A DNA stretch of 64,000 nt from the NCBI GenBank assembly GCA_023101885.1, contig JALPQD010000101.1:6108100-6172099 (forward strand), in the 5' to 3' direction. The notes beneath the pieces are model-generated. The model did not search any database, was not told the origin of the DNA, and saw only the letters and a program-made list of their open reading frames with translations. The DNA comes from Typhlomys cinereus (taxonomy: Eukaryota; Chordata; Mammalia; Rodentia; Platacanthomyidae). A program made the translations under genes and the position numbers. Below, piece after piece: positions 28,641 to 40,135 of this stretch (positions are counted from its first letter, which is position 1; each line of letters starts with the position of its first letter).

Positions 28641-29996
28641 CGGTCATGATTGCATTCATGCACATCTGCATGTTTTTTCTTTCTCATGGACTTTTGCAGC
28701 TGGTTCTGCAGCTCACCAGCTCTCCAGTGGAGTAAGGAAATGTGACCTTGTTAAAAGCGAGCTTGGCCTCACGATTCTAAGTATACGAGCAAGGCAGAGT
28801 CTGACTTCTGCAGAAGAGTGCGGGGCCATAGCTCATCCAAGTAAACACAAGCAGTAGGCGGTCCACTGGGCCTTAAATCCCTAACGCCAGGACCCCGCGC
28901 CCTACCCCAATCAATCAGCGCTGGGCCCCGTGCTGTGACACGCTAACTGATTCATCCCTGGAACAACACAGAAGTGGAGAAGGGGGGCTTGCAGTTTTGG
29001 CAGGACATTCCAGGAAGCATGTGTACAAGAGAAAATAATTTTTAAATGTGACATTCTATTTACATTTCAGGACCTGTTGGCCCCCCCCAGGGACTTCTTA
29101 TCAAAAGGTAGTTTTTTTTTGTTTTTTTTTTTTATAAACCTGCTTCTACTTTAACCCTTTGATAGAAAAGACAGAATTTCTCCAGATAACGTGTTGTAGG
29201 GATTCTCGGCTCTCATGATCATGACAGTCACCTCCCACGGTAACTCCCCTCTTCTATACCTGCATCCGTTTCCACATGACTGTCTGTTTCCCTGGAGGAC
29301 TTGACTTGAACATCTTGCTTCATGTGTTCGGTGCTGGGCAGGACCTGGTCCTATGGAGACATTGCTATTTTCTCTCTTGGAGCCAGAGGCCTGTCATTCT
29401 CCTAGCAAGCCTTGGGCTTAGTAGGAGCAAGACGTTGGTTGGAAATTCTGGCTACTAGAGGTCTTATTCCAAGTGGGGCAGCAGCTTGGGACCCCCTCTA
29501 CCATGTCCCAGGTCATCCTTTTTCCTGGGATCCTCTTTGGAACCTGCGTTCCAAATGGGTTTATCGTGCAGTGTGAAGTCAGAGTGAAGAGAGAACTTGT
29601 TGACCTTTGGGGTCATGATCAACAGTTAATGTAAAGGCTTTGATTAATTGCAAGCTGTGGGACTGTTTTTCAGGGTTGGTCATCGCCCCCAGGGGAATTC
29701 GTTATCTGAGACAGACTTACTTGCTCAAGATGTCAGTTGTAGAAAAGGGATTTTGCAGACATCAGGCAGAATCCAGAGGTCAAGGGATGAAAAGGATCTG
29801 AACCGAGGGAAAGAGACGTATATCCTGGATATGACAACTCGGCAGATAAAGGGGGTTTCGTACAAATGAAACTCTTTGGTCTGAGGGACAGTGCAGCCCA
29901 CAGGATGGGAGAAACCATTTGTGAACCTCTACCTCGGGTGGGACCTACAGTCATAATAGATGAAGAAGGATTTCAGCTTCTTACAAAAATGACTAA
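28641..29996. other. Intergenic, no recognised feature
   Basis: Unique sequence, T-runs near 29110-29130. Nothing coding recognised. Confidence 0.5.
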
Positions 29997-29997
29997 G

Positions 29998-30211
29998 TTG
30001 GGGATGGGAAGATGGCTCAACAGAAGAATGCTTGTTTTGCTAACATGAAGATCTTTGCATCCCTGGGATCACCGAAAAGCTGCGCGTGAGGGTGTGTGTG
30101 TGCGCGTGTGGAGTAGGGTGGGATAGAAACAAAAGGAGCCTGGGAGCTGGCTGGCCAGCCAGCTTAGCTGAACTAGTGACTTCTCATTGAGAGGTCTTGT
30201 CTCAAAAACTA
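29998..30211 (+). repeat. B3-like SINE
   Basis: Contains gggatgggaagatggctcaa, ggctggccagccagcttagc and gtcttgtctcaaaaactaag. A second B3 copy follows head-to-tail. Confidence 0.75.
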
Positions 30212-30475
30212 AGGTGGGTCTGGGGAGATGTCTGAGTGGATAAAAGCGTTTGCGGCACAAGCCCAAGGACCTGGGTTAGGATCCCCAGAACCCATTACAA
30301 AGGTGGATTCGGCAAAGCCTGAGCTCATATACTCACTGTGCCTGCAGGAATGGGAGGCGCAGGCAGGAGACGCTCCAGGGGTCATCGAGCCTGACTTACA
30401 CAGTGGTGAAAAGACCCCAAATAAAAGGTCAAGAACGGACAGCCAAGCGTTGTCCTTTGACTGCCACACACACAT
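30212..30475 (+). repeat. B3-like SINE
   Basis: Contains ggtctggggagatgtctgag, gcacaagcccaaggacctgg and gaggcgcaggcaggagacg. Directly follows the previous B3 copy. Confidence 0.75.
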
Positions 30476-32316
30476 CATGGCGTTCACTCACAGGAAGCCT
30501 CAGGAGGCCCCTGGTGCCCACATAGATGCCTGTGGAATTGCCTCCTGGCACCGTAGTGCAGAGGGGAAGCTGCCTGGAGGCACAGAGACACTCACACGCC
30601 CCACGGGGTAGGAACTGCAGTCGCTCTGCTGGACCACACTTCCCCACCTGCCTGAAAGCTCTCTCCACCCCCCTTGGAGCTGACCACGGGCACACACCTA
30701 GCCCCGACTCAGTTCCAAATCTGGGAGACCCCCGACCAGATAGGCATCTGATTTCATCCCCCCCTAAGTGTCCACTCCTTTCCCAACCAGTTAGACCTTC
30801 AAAGAGACTATCTCTTGAGATGGGTAGTGGCTCTCAGTCACTGACAGACAGAGCCCAAAGCACCAGCTGGGACCTGGGTCCTGCCCTGACTTTGGTCTTT
30901 GCTTTCTCAATAGGTCCCGCTGCAAACCGAAGTCTGAAAGGAGAACCTTGTCCCACCCAGCTTAGGTCACAAGGTCTGGGGAAAACCAAGAGACAGATGG
31001 CAATTCAACCAGGGCTCCTTCTACAGACAGAACGGGACAGGAAGGGTCCCCAAGCAGAGGGGAGGGAGGGCAGGCACAAGAAGCCATCTATACGGTGGGA
31101 GAGGTATAGTTGTGACCTTGGAGTTTCAGCATGGTAAGAACATGTCCTCGGCAAGCGCCTCCACAGAATCTTCCACCCACGAAAACATCGAGGGACCCTT
31201 TGACCAATGAAACGCTGTGGTCCTGGGCTCTCTAGAACCTGCCCCAGGCTTGACAGTGCCAGGCAGGGGACTTGCAAGCCCCACAGAGCACGTGTGAAGA
31301 TCAGTCGATTCTCTCCTTCCACCAGGCGGAGTCCAGGCATCAAACTGAGGCCATCGTTCTTGGCAGCAAGCACCTTTACCGGTGGCGCCATCTTGCTGGC
31401 CCTGTCCTTGCTTTTCTGACAAGAGGGAAACTAAGGCTCTGAAAGCCAAAGACACTTACCCTGGCAGAGCAGGTCCCTCTGGAGGCCGCTCCCCACCTCA
31501 GTATGCACTGCCTCTTCCTTTGCCTACTACTTGGGTGGCGTCAGGGTCCCTGGCAGGCAGGCGTGGGACCTGGGTGTGTGTGGTCAGAGAAGAGCAGCTT
31601 AGACTCGACAGCCGATGCCGCAGGGCACGTGGCCATCCCCGGGCACTGAGGTCCTGTGGGCATCGTGCGGCAGGTGGCAGGTATGCTCGTGGGGGAAACT
31701 CCATCCTTCAAGGACGCACAGTCCTGGGCCCCTCTCCCGTGATGGTGTCCACCGAGCTCTGAGCAGCAAACTCCCGCTGACCTGCACCCCGGCCAGTGCT
31801 TTGGAGGAAAAAACCCATCCGCTGCCCCTGTAGGTTTTCTGAATGTCTGTAAGCTCTGAGTCCAGGTGCCTACAGGGACTCCTGGTGGAGCAGCGAACCT
31901 GGCTCTCCCCCAGGGCAAACTGGGCCCCCTGTGAGAAGGCACAGTCCAGAGCCGTCCACAGAGCACAGAGAGAGGGCCTTCCAGAAATCAAAGGTGACCC
32001 TAGAAAAAGCACGGGGCACCCTTGCTCCCTAGTCGACCTCTGTTGGACTGAATGTCACCTTGGAGGACGGGTGAGCAAGGATTTGCAGCAGCCCCAGGGG
32101 ACAAAGCTACGAGACCTTCGGCCTCCTCTCCCAGGCCCAAGTCCCCGGGGTTCCTTTCTTCTCTCAGACCTGCTCTTCAGCCCACCATTGCTTTTGGTTT
32201 TGGGATGCTTCCATGAGACACAGGGCCTCCTGCCTCCTCTGGCATTCCAGTTTGGGGGGGAATTGGTCGCACCTGTGAGGCCTCGGCTGGCTAACAGCCC
32301 TCTCCACTATGGTGGT
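30476..32316. other. Intergenic, no recognised gene
   Basis: GC-richer unique sequence with a 203-codon plus frame (30526-31137) that has no recognisable domain. A short antisense MIR trace lies near 31405-31445. Confidence 0.45.
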
Positions 32317-32329
32317 GGGTCACTAAAAT

Positions 32330-32580
32330 ATTTTTTTTTATTATTTATTCAATTGTGCGCGTGTATGTGTGTGTGTGTGTGTGCGTGTATGCATGTATGT
32401 GTGTGTAGAACCACGGGTGAATTCGGGAACCACCATAGACCACCTCCTCCTTGTTTACTCTGCCCCAGGATTCACAGGCTCCGCCCTACCAGGACCAGAA
32501 ACGCAGGCCGCCCCCCGCTTCCACCTGGCGTCTATACGTGGGGTCTAGGATCCGAACTCAGGACCTTCTGCCTGAGCCAC
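32330..32580 (-). repeat. Subfamily A SINE, head-deleted
   Basis: Flanked by the duplication GGGTCACTAAARTATTTT (from 32317 and from 32581). About 35 bp of the tRNA-like head is missing, because ccttctgcctgagccacc replaces the usual longer sequence. Confidence 0.85.
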
Positions 32581-32599
32581 CGGGTCACTAAAGTATTTT

Positions 32600-33440
32600 G
32601 ACACAGAGTGAAGCCCAGGACTTTTGTGTCCTGGCTGTGAGACGGACTCTGCTCCTTGGTGTCTTGACTGAGGAAACACACACCCAGATGTGCCAGGTGC
32701 CCAAGGCGCCCTTGCCCAGTGTCCCCTGTCCCCCTCCAGGGCTAGTTTTCTTGTCTCCTGGAGTTCTGGGCCCACTAGAGGATCCCTGATTGGTGGATGA
32801 GCCCTTGGACTCAGCTGCCTTCACGTCTGTCCCACGCATGCTTATGCGTAACCTACGATGGTCCAACTCAATTCAGCACCAGCACCCAGTGCCTCGCCAG
32901 TAATTCACCTGTAATTCACCACCTGGAGCACAGGTGTCTCTGAATCCTTCTCATGGGTCTCTGTGAGGCCCTTCCTGCTTTACAAGGAAGGAAACTGAGG
33001 CACAGAGTGTAGGGGGGTGCAGAGTCAGACTGTGACGCATGCTGCAATCCACACTCCTGAATTCTCATTTTCTGTGATTCCAGGACAAGGCACGTAAGTT
33101 GGCTCCCTTAAGCAGGGTGTTCACGAGCTCCGGGGATAGTGGGAAGGTCACCTAAAACCTGAGTCATTGGTTGGCTAGCTTTGGAGTCGTCTTAGGGGCC
33201 AGGTTTTCATCCCGTCCCTCCCCTGGGACAAAACGTCTGGTGTATTTTCCTAAGAGGAGGCTGAGGAGCTGGGACCCTTGACCTGCGGGGAAAGAGGAGC
33301 TGGTGATGTAGCTGGAGGAATGACAGTTAAAATAAACCCAAAGGAAAGCATCGAGGGGTTGAGGGACCCTAAGCCGAATCTGCTGAGGGCTTGGGAATCA
33401 TCCTTCCCTGAGGAAACCAGTCTCCGGCTTGGCCAAAGGG
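32600..33440. other. Intergenic with a MIR fragment
   Basis: An antisense MIR fragment is visible at about 32950-33045 (ggaaactgaggcacagagtg). The remainder is unique and unrecognised. Confidence 0.5.
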
Positions 33441-33448
33441 TGCTTCAG

Positions 33449-33600
33449 GTGGGTATGGTGGTGCTTGCCTGTAATCCCAGCACTTAGGAGACAGAGGCAG
33501 GAGGATTGCTGTAAGTGTGAGGCAGACTGGTCTACGCAGTGAGTTGTAAGCCAGCTTGGGCTGTGTACTGAGACTTGGTTTTTATAAACAAACACAAAAA
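33449..33600 (+). repeat. B1 SINE (quasi-dimeric)
   Basis: tgcctgtaatcccagcactt, gaggcaggaggattgctg, then two related blocks (actggtctacgcagtgagtt and agcttgggctgtgtactgag). This internal duplication marks myomorph-type B1. It is the best-preserved B1 in the window. Confidence 0.9.
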
Positions 33601-33764
33601 AATAAACAAGCCAAAGGAGGTTTAGACTTGAAGAATGGAGGGAGATCACTTGAAGAACCCTTGAAGGTTAAGCCCCAGGAGAAAAGAGTAGTAGCTCTCA
33701 CCTGAAATCCTAGCAATTGGAAAACGGAGGCAGGAGGATTGTCAAAAGTTCAAGTCTATATCAA

Positions 33765-34048
33765 GGAACTCAAGAGAGATTAAGAGCTTACCGTGGAAAC
33801 CTCGGGGACAAAAGCTGGATGAGTGAAGAGAAATGCTCCTATCAGTGGGGATGCCCAAAGAGAGGCAAGTTGGTATGTCACAAGAGGCCTGAACCCCCAC
33901 AAGAGTGGACAAGCCAGAGGGAACACTGGGGTCCATAGAAGCAGACAGGAAGGAGGGTGGGATTGATGGCCGGATGGGAGGGACAGACGATGGAGGGAAG
34001 CAGGGATAAATACTTAATATGCTTATAAAAGTAAAAAAATTTAAAAAA
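33765..34048 (+). repeat. L1 3'-end-like repeat
   Basis: Ends in an A-rich tail (34029-34050). The reverse complement is clearly related to the segments at 35742 and 48697. Assignment to the L1 3' UTR is inferred from tail, truncation and copy structure. Confidence 0.5.
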
Positions 34049-34051
34049 AAG

Positions 34052-34222
34052 TTAAGAGTAACCAAAGGGAACCCTGAGGTCCATAGAAACAGACAGGCAG
34101 GAGGATGGGAGGGAGTGGGATGGATTGAGGAAGGGAAGGGAAGGGGAATGGGTGCGAGGGTATGGAGGGAAGCAAAGATAAGGTCTCTGTATGCTTGTAA
34201 AACTAAGAAAAAATAAATTAAT
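34052..34222 (+). repeat. Second L1 3'-end-like repeat in tandem
   Basis: It repeats gaggtccatagaaacagaca, tatggagggaagcaaagata and gtatgcttgtaaaacta of the previous copy and ends A-rich. Confidence 0.5.
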
Positions 34223-34261
34223 GATAATTAAAATTGATTATTAAATTAATCAATAATTTCA

Positions 34262-34425
34262 GCCGGAGCTGGACTCACAATCATTATGTAGCTGAGGATT
34301 ACCTTGAAACCCGAAGCTCCTCGCTCTGCCTCCCAAGTGCTGAGATCGCGGGAGGTGCTGGGGACGGAACTCAGGGAGGCGTTCCTGCTAAGCAAGCGCT
34401 CTTCCAACTGCGCCGTGGTTCAACC
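34262..34425 (-). repeat. B4-like SINE (ID plus B1)
   Basis: Antisense B1 part (ctctgcctcccaagtgctga) joined to an antisense ID part (gctaagcaagcgctcttcca). Confidence 0.75.
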
Positions 34426-34531
34426 CTAATGCAAACTTTATCATGTCTTTTTGGATGCTTCTTGGCTGTGAATGGCTCTTGAACCAGGCAGAAAAGGGGC
34501 AGACGGGGAGACTCACACGCCAACAAAATGC

Positions 34532-34870
34532 CAAGCCCAAGGTTGAGGGGAAGGCTCCGTTGACTGTGTGCTTGCTTCTCAAACACAAGGACTTGTGTTC
34601 AAACCCCAATGCCCATGTAAAAAGCTGGGCACGGTGGCACACGTGCCTGCCACCCAAGTGCTCGGGAGGCAGGGATAGGAAGATTCCCTGGAGCTTACTG
34701 GGTGGCTGGCAGAACCTGATCGGCAAACTCCAGCTGCCACGACGAATAGAAGGCAGGGCTTGGGAGATGCTCAGGGGACAGACACTCTCCGTGCAGGCCT
34801 CACGGCCTGAGTTTGGATTCCCAGATCCCACTTAAAAGCTGAACACTGCAGTGGAAGAGCAGCAAAGTGA
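34532..34870 (+). repeat. Two tandem tRNA-derived SINEs
   Basis: A B3 copy (34532-34750: aaaagctgggcacggtggca, gaggcagggataggaagatt) is followed by a second head (34757-34870: cttgggagatgctcagggga, gagtttggattcccag). Confidence 0.7.
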
Positions 34871-35370
34871 ACAACAGCCAGCCAGGATGCAGAGTACCTG
34901 TGACCTGCCAATCTAATCTCTCCCCATCCTAAAGTTTAGGGAACCTTGCAGAAGAGGGGGCAGTAAGATTGCAAGAGCCTAAAGATGGGAAGGCTTTACT
35001 TTTTAGTGTTGCATGCATAAATTTAGGGAATTTATGACGCTTTTGCTCCCCAATCTCCAGTCCCATCCCCCTCCCTTTCTCCAGACAACCCCCTATCTCT
35101 CCTGTCAAGCTCCTTCCCCCATTTGCAAGTATCCTCACTTGTACGGCCCTGTGTTTCATCTAGCTTGCCTTTGATGACGTACTTGATGCATATTTGGATT
35201 TTATAATGTCACTGCTCATGTAACTATGTAGTTTCATCTAACGGAAGTGTGTTCAAAGTCATTTCCAAAATTGTTAGGATTTGTGTCTTAACCCCAGAGC
35301 AAAATTCATTCACTGATTTTTTTTTAATGTCACTCGAGTCATCTACTAAAAAGCAATTTTAAAAATCAAA
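34871..35370. other. Intergenic, no recognised feature
   Basis: AT-rich, nothing recognised. Confidence 0.45.
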
Positions 35371-35376
35371 CATGGC

Positions 35377-35596
35377 AGAATGCAGAGATGGCTCAGGGGT
35401 TAAGACTTTGTCTGACAAGCAGAAGGTCCAGAGTTTGGATCCCAGATCCCACTGGGGGATTGGAGGGGGGCTGCATTTCCAGGCCTGGTGGGCGTAGCCT
35501 GAGAAATCCCAGAGCAAAGCAAGAAGGAGGTAGAAATAGTCCAGGATGATTCCTGAAGTCACCCTTGGTCCTCCACAGAGACACATGTGTCCTCTG

Positions 35597-35647
<51 letters not shown>

Positions 35648-35670
35648 ATAAATAAATAATACTTAAAAAA
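35377..35670 (+). repeat. Subfamily B SINE
   Basis: gagatggctcaggggttaag, gagtttggatcccagatccc, cagagcaaagcaagaaggag, then (CA)n at 35599-35645 and AATAAATAAAT. Confidence 0.88.
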
Positions 35671-35741
35671 TAAAAGCATTTTAAAAAATCAAACATTGCA
35701 ACACTATACAATCCAAAGATACACTAATCTGATACCCACTT

Positions 35742-36095
35742 CTTTTTTAAAAATTTAAAATTTTTTTCCTAGTTTTACAAACATATGGATCACTTATCCC
35801 TGCCTCCCTCCTATTTCCCTCTTTTTCATCCTCCCTCTCTTCCCTTCATCGGTCCATCCCACTCCTTCCCACCTTCCTGCTTATCCACTTCTATGGGCCC
35901 CAGGATTCCCTCTGACTTATCTAGGCTTGTGGGGGGTTCAGGCCTCTATGGCATACCCTTCCTGGGGCCACCCTAGTCCCCAAGGTTTCCAATGTATGTA
36001 ATTATGTCTCCTGAAATCCTTGCTATGGGGGCATGTTAGTATGTCAGTCTTTATGCAGGTTTGATAAGGACAAGTCTCACTGCAGTGAGTTTTTT
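35742..36095 (-). repeat. L1 3'-end-like repeat
   Basis: T-rich at the left (antisense poly(A)), then a pyrimidine-rich block (ctgcctccctcctatttccc) and ggacaagtctcactgcagtg. About 350 bp is shared with 48697-49062. Confidence 0.55.
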
Positions 36096-36104
36096 AAAAA
36101 CTTT

Positions 36105-36845
36105 TAAAATTAATTAATTTATTTTGTGTGCCTGTGTGTGTGTATGTATGTTTGTGTGTGTGTGTGTGTGTATGTGTGTGTGTATCAGAGGATACTACTG
36201 AATGTTCCTGTGGACCAAGGATGACTTTGGGAATCATCCTGAATTGTTTCTACCTTGTTGTAGTTAGCCTGTATGGTTGCTGATAAGTGACCATCAAATG
36301 GCTTAAAGGAACAAGGGGTTTATTTTCTTTTACGATTACTGATTACAGTTCTTAGTCCAGCTCCAAGGGAGAACATGCACCAATACCAGGCCCAAGGGAA
36401 TTGACCACACCATTACCACATAACGGCTGAGAGAGGAACAATTCTTACTTGCCAGACCAGCATGTCTGACCAAGTGTATACAAGGATGCTGCTTCCTCAA
36501 TTGGCTCTCAGTATTTATTCATCTGTCCAGGGCCTAGTCCCACCCACGTGGGCCTTCCCCATCAGCTAGACAATCTCCTGCAGGTTTGCTCTGGGCTTAA
36601 CTCAACCACTAATTCTCTACAAATGTGCCCAGAGCTCAAACCCAACTGTCAAAAAAAAAAAGGAGGTGTGCCTAATTATCACATACCTCTTTTTCGCTTT
36701 GCTCTGAGATTTCCCAGGCTCTGTCCACCAGGGCCAGAAGTGTAGGCTGCTACCCTTCCACTTGGAATTTTTACATGGGATCTGGGATCTGAACTCAGGA
36801 CCTTCTGCTTCAAGGCAAAGTCTTACTGAGCCATCTCTCCAGCCC
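36105..36845 (-). repeat. Subfamily B SINE split by an LTR
   Basis: The tail half is at 36105-36255 and the head half at 36684-36845. The two halves join at tctacct / tacctctt, with the LTR between them. Confidence 0.85.
36256..36683 (-). repeat. MaLR-like LTR (family 1) with 5-bp TSD
   Basis: A 428-bp LTR, TG...CA in form, bounded by TACCT at 36251-36255 and 36684-36688. A 5-bp duplication fits ERVL/MaLR integration. It contains family-1 landmarks in antisense (ggcttaactcaaccactaat, ctgtccagggcctagtccc). Solo LTR. Confidence 0.88.
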
Positions 36846-36992
36846 ATTTACCTCATCTTATTCATAACATACAGCAGTCTCTGATGTGAACCATGGAGTG
36901 GTATATAGGATCTCTGTTTTTCTTCTGTTCAATTTTCAAAAACCCAAAGCTGGTCTAACAATAAAGTCTACTAAGTTTAAAAACAAAGACAC

Positions 36993-37290
36993 AGGGGCTG
37001 GAGAGGTGGCTCAGGGGTTAAACCTCTGCCTTGCAGGCGGAAGGTCCTGAGTTTGGATCCTAGACCTCAGCTATAGACGCTGGGCGGAAGTGGGCGTGGC
37101 CTGAGTTTCTGGTCCTGGTAGGGTGGAGCCTGTGAATTCCAGGGCAGAGTAAACAAGGAGGAAATGGAGCCGGTCCATGGTGGTTCCCGAATTCGTCCGT
37201 GGTTCTACACACACACACATACATACACACGCACACACACACATACAAGCACAAGTGAATAAATAATAAATAATAACAAAAGAAAAAAAT
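36993..37290 (+). repeat. Subfamily A SINE, full length
   Basis: Flanked by AAAAACAAAGACACAG (36977-36992 and about 37291-37306). The head is ggggctggagaggtggctca and the tail (CA)n plus aataaataataa. Confidence 0.92.
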
Positions 37291-37334
37291 AAAAACAAAG
37301 ACACAGAACTTTAAAAAGAAAACTCTGAAAATAG

Positions 37335-37460
37335 ATAAAGGTATAAATGTGGTGATACATACCTATGGTCCTACAACACAGGGGATGGAGGCAGGAAATT
37401 ACTACATAGCAAACTCCAGAGTAGCCTTGGCTACAGAGAGAAGCCCACATCTCAAAAAAA
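37335..37460 (+). repeat. B1 SINE, degenerate
   Basis: Contains gtggtgatacatacctatgg, gatggaggcaggaaattact and gccttggctacagagagaag, then poly(A). Confidence 0.65.
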
Positions 37461-37509
37461 ATGTATGTATGTATGTATATTAGAAAAGAAAACAAAGTTT
37501 TTCTTCCAT

Positions 37510-37808
37510 TTGAGGTGTTTGGGGTGTGTGTGTGCACATATGAATGTGTGTGGACATATATGTGAGGTTGGTATCAGGAATTATCCTTGATCACTCTTCC
37601 ACCAAATTCTTTTAAGATAAAGTCCCTGCTCAAAGCCCTGAGCTTGTCCTCAGTAGTCTAGATGGCTTGCTCTGGGGATTCCCAGTCTCTGCCTTCCAGG
37701 GCTGGATTCATCAGTGGGCTTCCACCAGGCATTTTACATAGATCTGGGGGTCCAAACTCTGGTCCTTTTGCTTGCTCTGGTCCTTTAACCACTGCGCTGC
37801 ATCCCCAA
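37510..37808 (-). repeat. B3-like SINE
   Basis: Antisense: gattcccagtctctgccttc, ccaggcattttacatagatc and aaccactgcgctgcat. Confidence 0.7.
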
Positions 37809-37814
37809 GTCTTT

Positions 37815-37930
37815 TTGATGTTTTGAGACAGGGTCTCACTATGTAACCCAGGCTAGCCTAAATAGCATATGGCAATCCTCCCGCCTCGATCTTGAAAGTA
37901 CTGGAATTATAGACCTGAGCTGCCACTAAG
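37815..37930 (-). repeat. B1 SINE
   Basis: Antisense: gagacagggtctcactatgt, aacccaggctagcc and gaaagtactggaattataga. Confidence 0.8.
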
Positions 37931-37934
37931 TAAT

Positions 37935-38990
37935 TACCCCAGAGAAGTGGGAGGGAGAAATTCAGGGGGGGAAGTGGAGGTGCCAGAGCGCCCATTCAGT
38001 ATGGAACATCTGACTAACGCTGGAGAACATTCCAAAACCATCCAAAGACGGCTGGAGAACTAAACCCTTGAGCCAAAAGACCTGCCTCCCACATCAGAGC
38101 CTCGGCGACGGCCATGCGCAGCGGATGGAACTAGATCCACACAGGTGACCACATGATGAACTAGATCCATGCATAGGAGACCACACGATGGCATGTCAGG
38201 ATAGTTAGAGTGAAGAAAGATCCTTAAAGAATCCAGAGACGCAGCTCAGGTTACAAACAGAACCAGCCAAGGATGTGGCTCTGGCTCTCTGAAAGCTAGA
38301 AGAAAGTGCCGGAATGTTCTCCACACTGTCAGGGGAAATCATTTCCAAACACGCTAGCTGCAGAGAATTCAGTTCCATGGGCTAAACCAGCAATCAAGGG
38401 TGAGGGTTAAGGAATCTTCTTCCCATGATTTCTTCATGGGCTCCCCGCTCCCCAGATGTGTTCCACCAAAAAATGAGAGTGCTCACCAAGAAAGTGAAGA
38501 CCTTGGGGTCCAGAAAGCAGGGGATTTAACACAGGAAAGAAGAGGGATGAAAAGAAAAAATCCCAGTGGCCAAACCTTCAGGGAACAAGAGAACAGCCAG
38601 CGGGTGGGAGGGGAGGGAGGGATTCCCGGATGTGGATGAGCGAATGGACGGATTACACAATGGGCGGGGGAAGGGGATAAAACAAATCACAGCTAACATT
38701 GAAAGAAAAAAAGTTGAACAAAAATCATAGTTATTAATTCCAGCAGGGAAAAATGCTGTTTAGAGAAGAGAAAAAGAGTCTGCGGTGTAACTCGTGTCTC
38801 AATGGAGGACCCTGTTTACATAATCACAGTCGATGGGAATCCTGAAGATGACTCAGGCCTGAATTATGATAGCCATAATGGGGGGCAAGCATGGGAAATG
38901 TCAGGGAGTGAGAGCCAGAGCGAGAGAGAATGTGGAGAAGCCAAAAGACAAAGGGGCGAGGAGGATGGAAGACTTGCTTGATAGACCAAT
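37935..38990. other. Intergenic, no recognised feature
   Basis: Purine-rich unique sequence with one internal near-duplication (gaactagatccacacaggtg at 38129 and gaactagatccatgcatagg at 38159). No gene recognised. Confidence 0.5.
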
Positions 38991-38995
38991 CCCTG

Positions 38996-39166
38996 TGAGA
39001 TGGCTCAGCTGGTAAAAGCGCTTGCTGCCAAGTCTGTCTACCTAAGTTGGGCCTAGGAATCCACTTGGTGGAAGGAAAGAATGAAGTCCTGGAAGTTGTC
39101 CTCGACCTTCACACGTGTCTGTGGTATGTGCATCCCCACCTATACACCCACAAAAAATAAGCGTTG
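38996..39166 (+). repeat. B2-superfamily SINE
   Basis: Contains gatggctcagctggtaaaag, cttgctgccaagtctgtcta, cttggtggaaggaaagaatg and gttgtcctcgaccttcacac, close to a common mouse/rat type. Confidence 0.8.
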
Positions 39167-39203
39167 GGAGGGGGAGAGAGAGAAAGAGAGAGAGAGAGAT
39201 TCT

Positions 39204-39468
39204 TTTTTTATTATTTATTCAATTGTGCGTGTATACGTGTATGTGTATGTATGTGTGTGTGTAGAACCACTGACGAATTTGGGAACCACCATAGACTACC
39301 TCCACCTTGTTTACTCTGCCCTGCAATTCACAGACTCCACCCTACCAGGACCAGAAACACAGGCCACCCCCACTTCTGCCTGGCATCTATACGTGGGGTC
39401 TAGGATCCGAACTCAGAACCTTCCGCCTGCAAGGCAGAGGCTTAACCCCTGAGCCACCTCTCCAGCCC
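39204..39468 (-). repeat. Subfamily A SINE, full length
   Basis: Flanked by AGAGATTCTT-like duplications (left at about 39194-39204, right at about 39473-39483). Confidence 0.88.
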
Positions 39469-39689
39469 CGAGAAGAGATTCTTATTTCCCAGGGTTAAAT
39501 GTCAATTGGAAAGGTTTAAAATGAAAATTTCGGAAAGTTATCAGTCCAAGAAAGTTATTTTAAAACATGGAAACAAATACCAAAAGAATTGTTTAAAAAA
39601 CAATTGAAAGTGGTTGCCTCTGGGAGGGGGGAAAAATAGTAGGGTCAGGGTAGGAAGCTGGCTTTTAGTGTAACAGAACAGTAATTTGT

Positions 39690-40132
39690 CTGTTTAAGTA
39701 CATCCATAGGCAACTGTGATAAAAATCAAAATAAAAATAGAGAAAAAATCAAAAAGATTAATGTCAAAAATAAAGTTTACACACAGACAGAGCCTCGGCT
39801 CTGAGGAGGCTGAAATACCTTCTGTGGCTTGCCTTATATAGTCCCCAGCACAAAGTATGTGCCATCGCCCCTGCTCCCCACCCAGGGATGGGGAGGTGGT
39901 GCATCGGATGCCTGCTGCTTCAGCGTGAGGACCCATTTGCACCAATGCTAAAAAAAAAAAAAAAAAAAAAAAAAAAGTTGGGTGTGGTTGTGTGCATTTC
40001 TAACCCTAGTGCATCTCTAACCCTAGGGAGAGTGGATGCAGGAGGATCCCTGGAGTTCCCTGGGTCAGTAGGACCAGACAATCAAAGAAGACAGTCAGAG
40101 GTGCAGTGTGAGCCTCTGTCTCAAAAGAGAAG
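39690..40132 (+). repeat. B3-like SINE with internal poly(A)
   Basis: The SINE proper begins near 39885 (ggatggggaggtggtgcatc), runs into 27 As (39950-39976) and then the B3 middle (gttgggtgtggttgtgtgca ... gagcctctgtctcaaaagag). The left part, 39690-39884, is AT-rich and unassigned. Confidence 0.55.
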
Positions 40133-40135
40133 GTG

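Noticed and set aside
31843..32601. 252-codon plus-strand frame
   Set aside because: Its C-terminal third is translated antisense subfamily A SINE. The rest is unrecognised.
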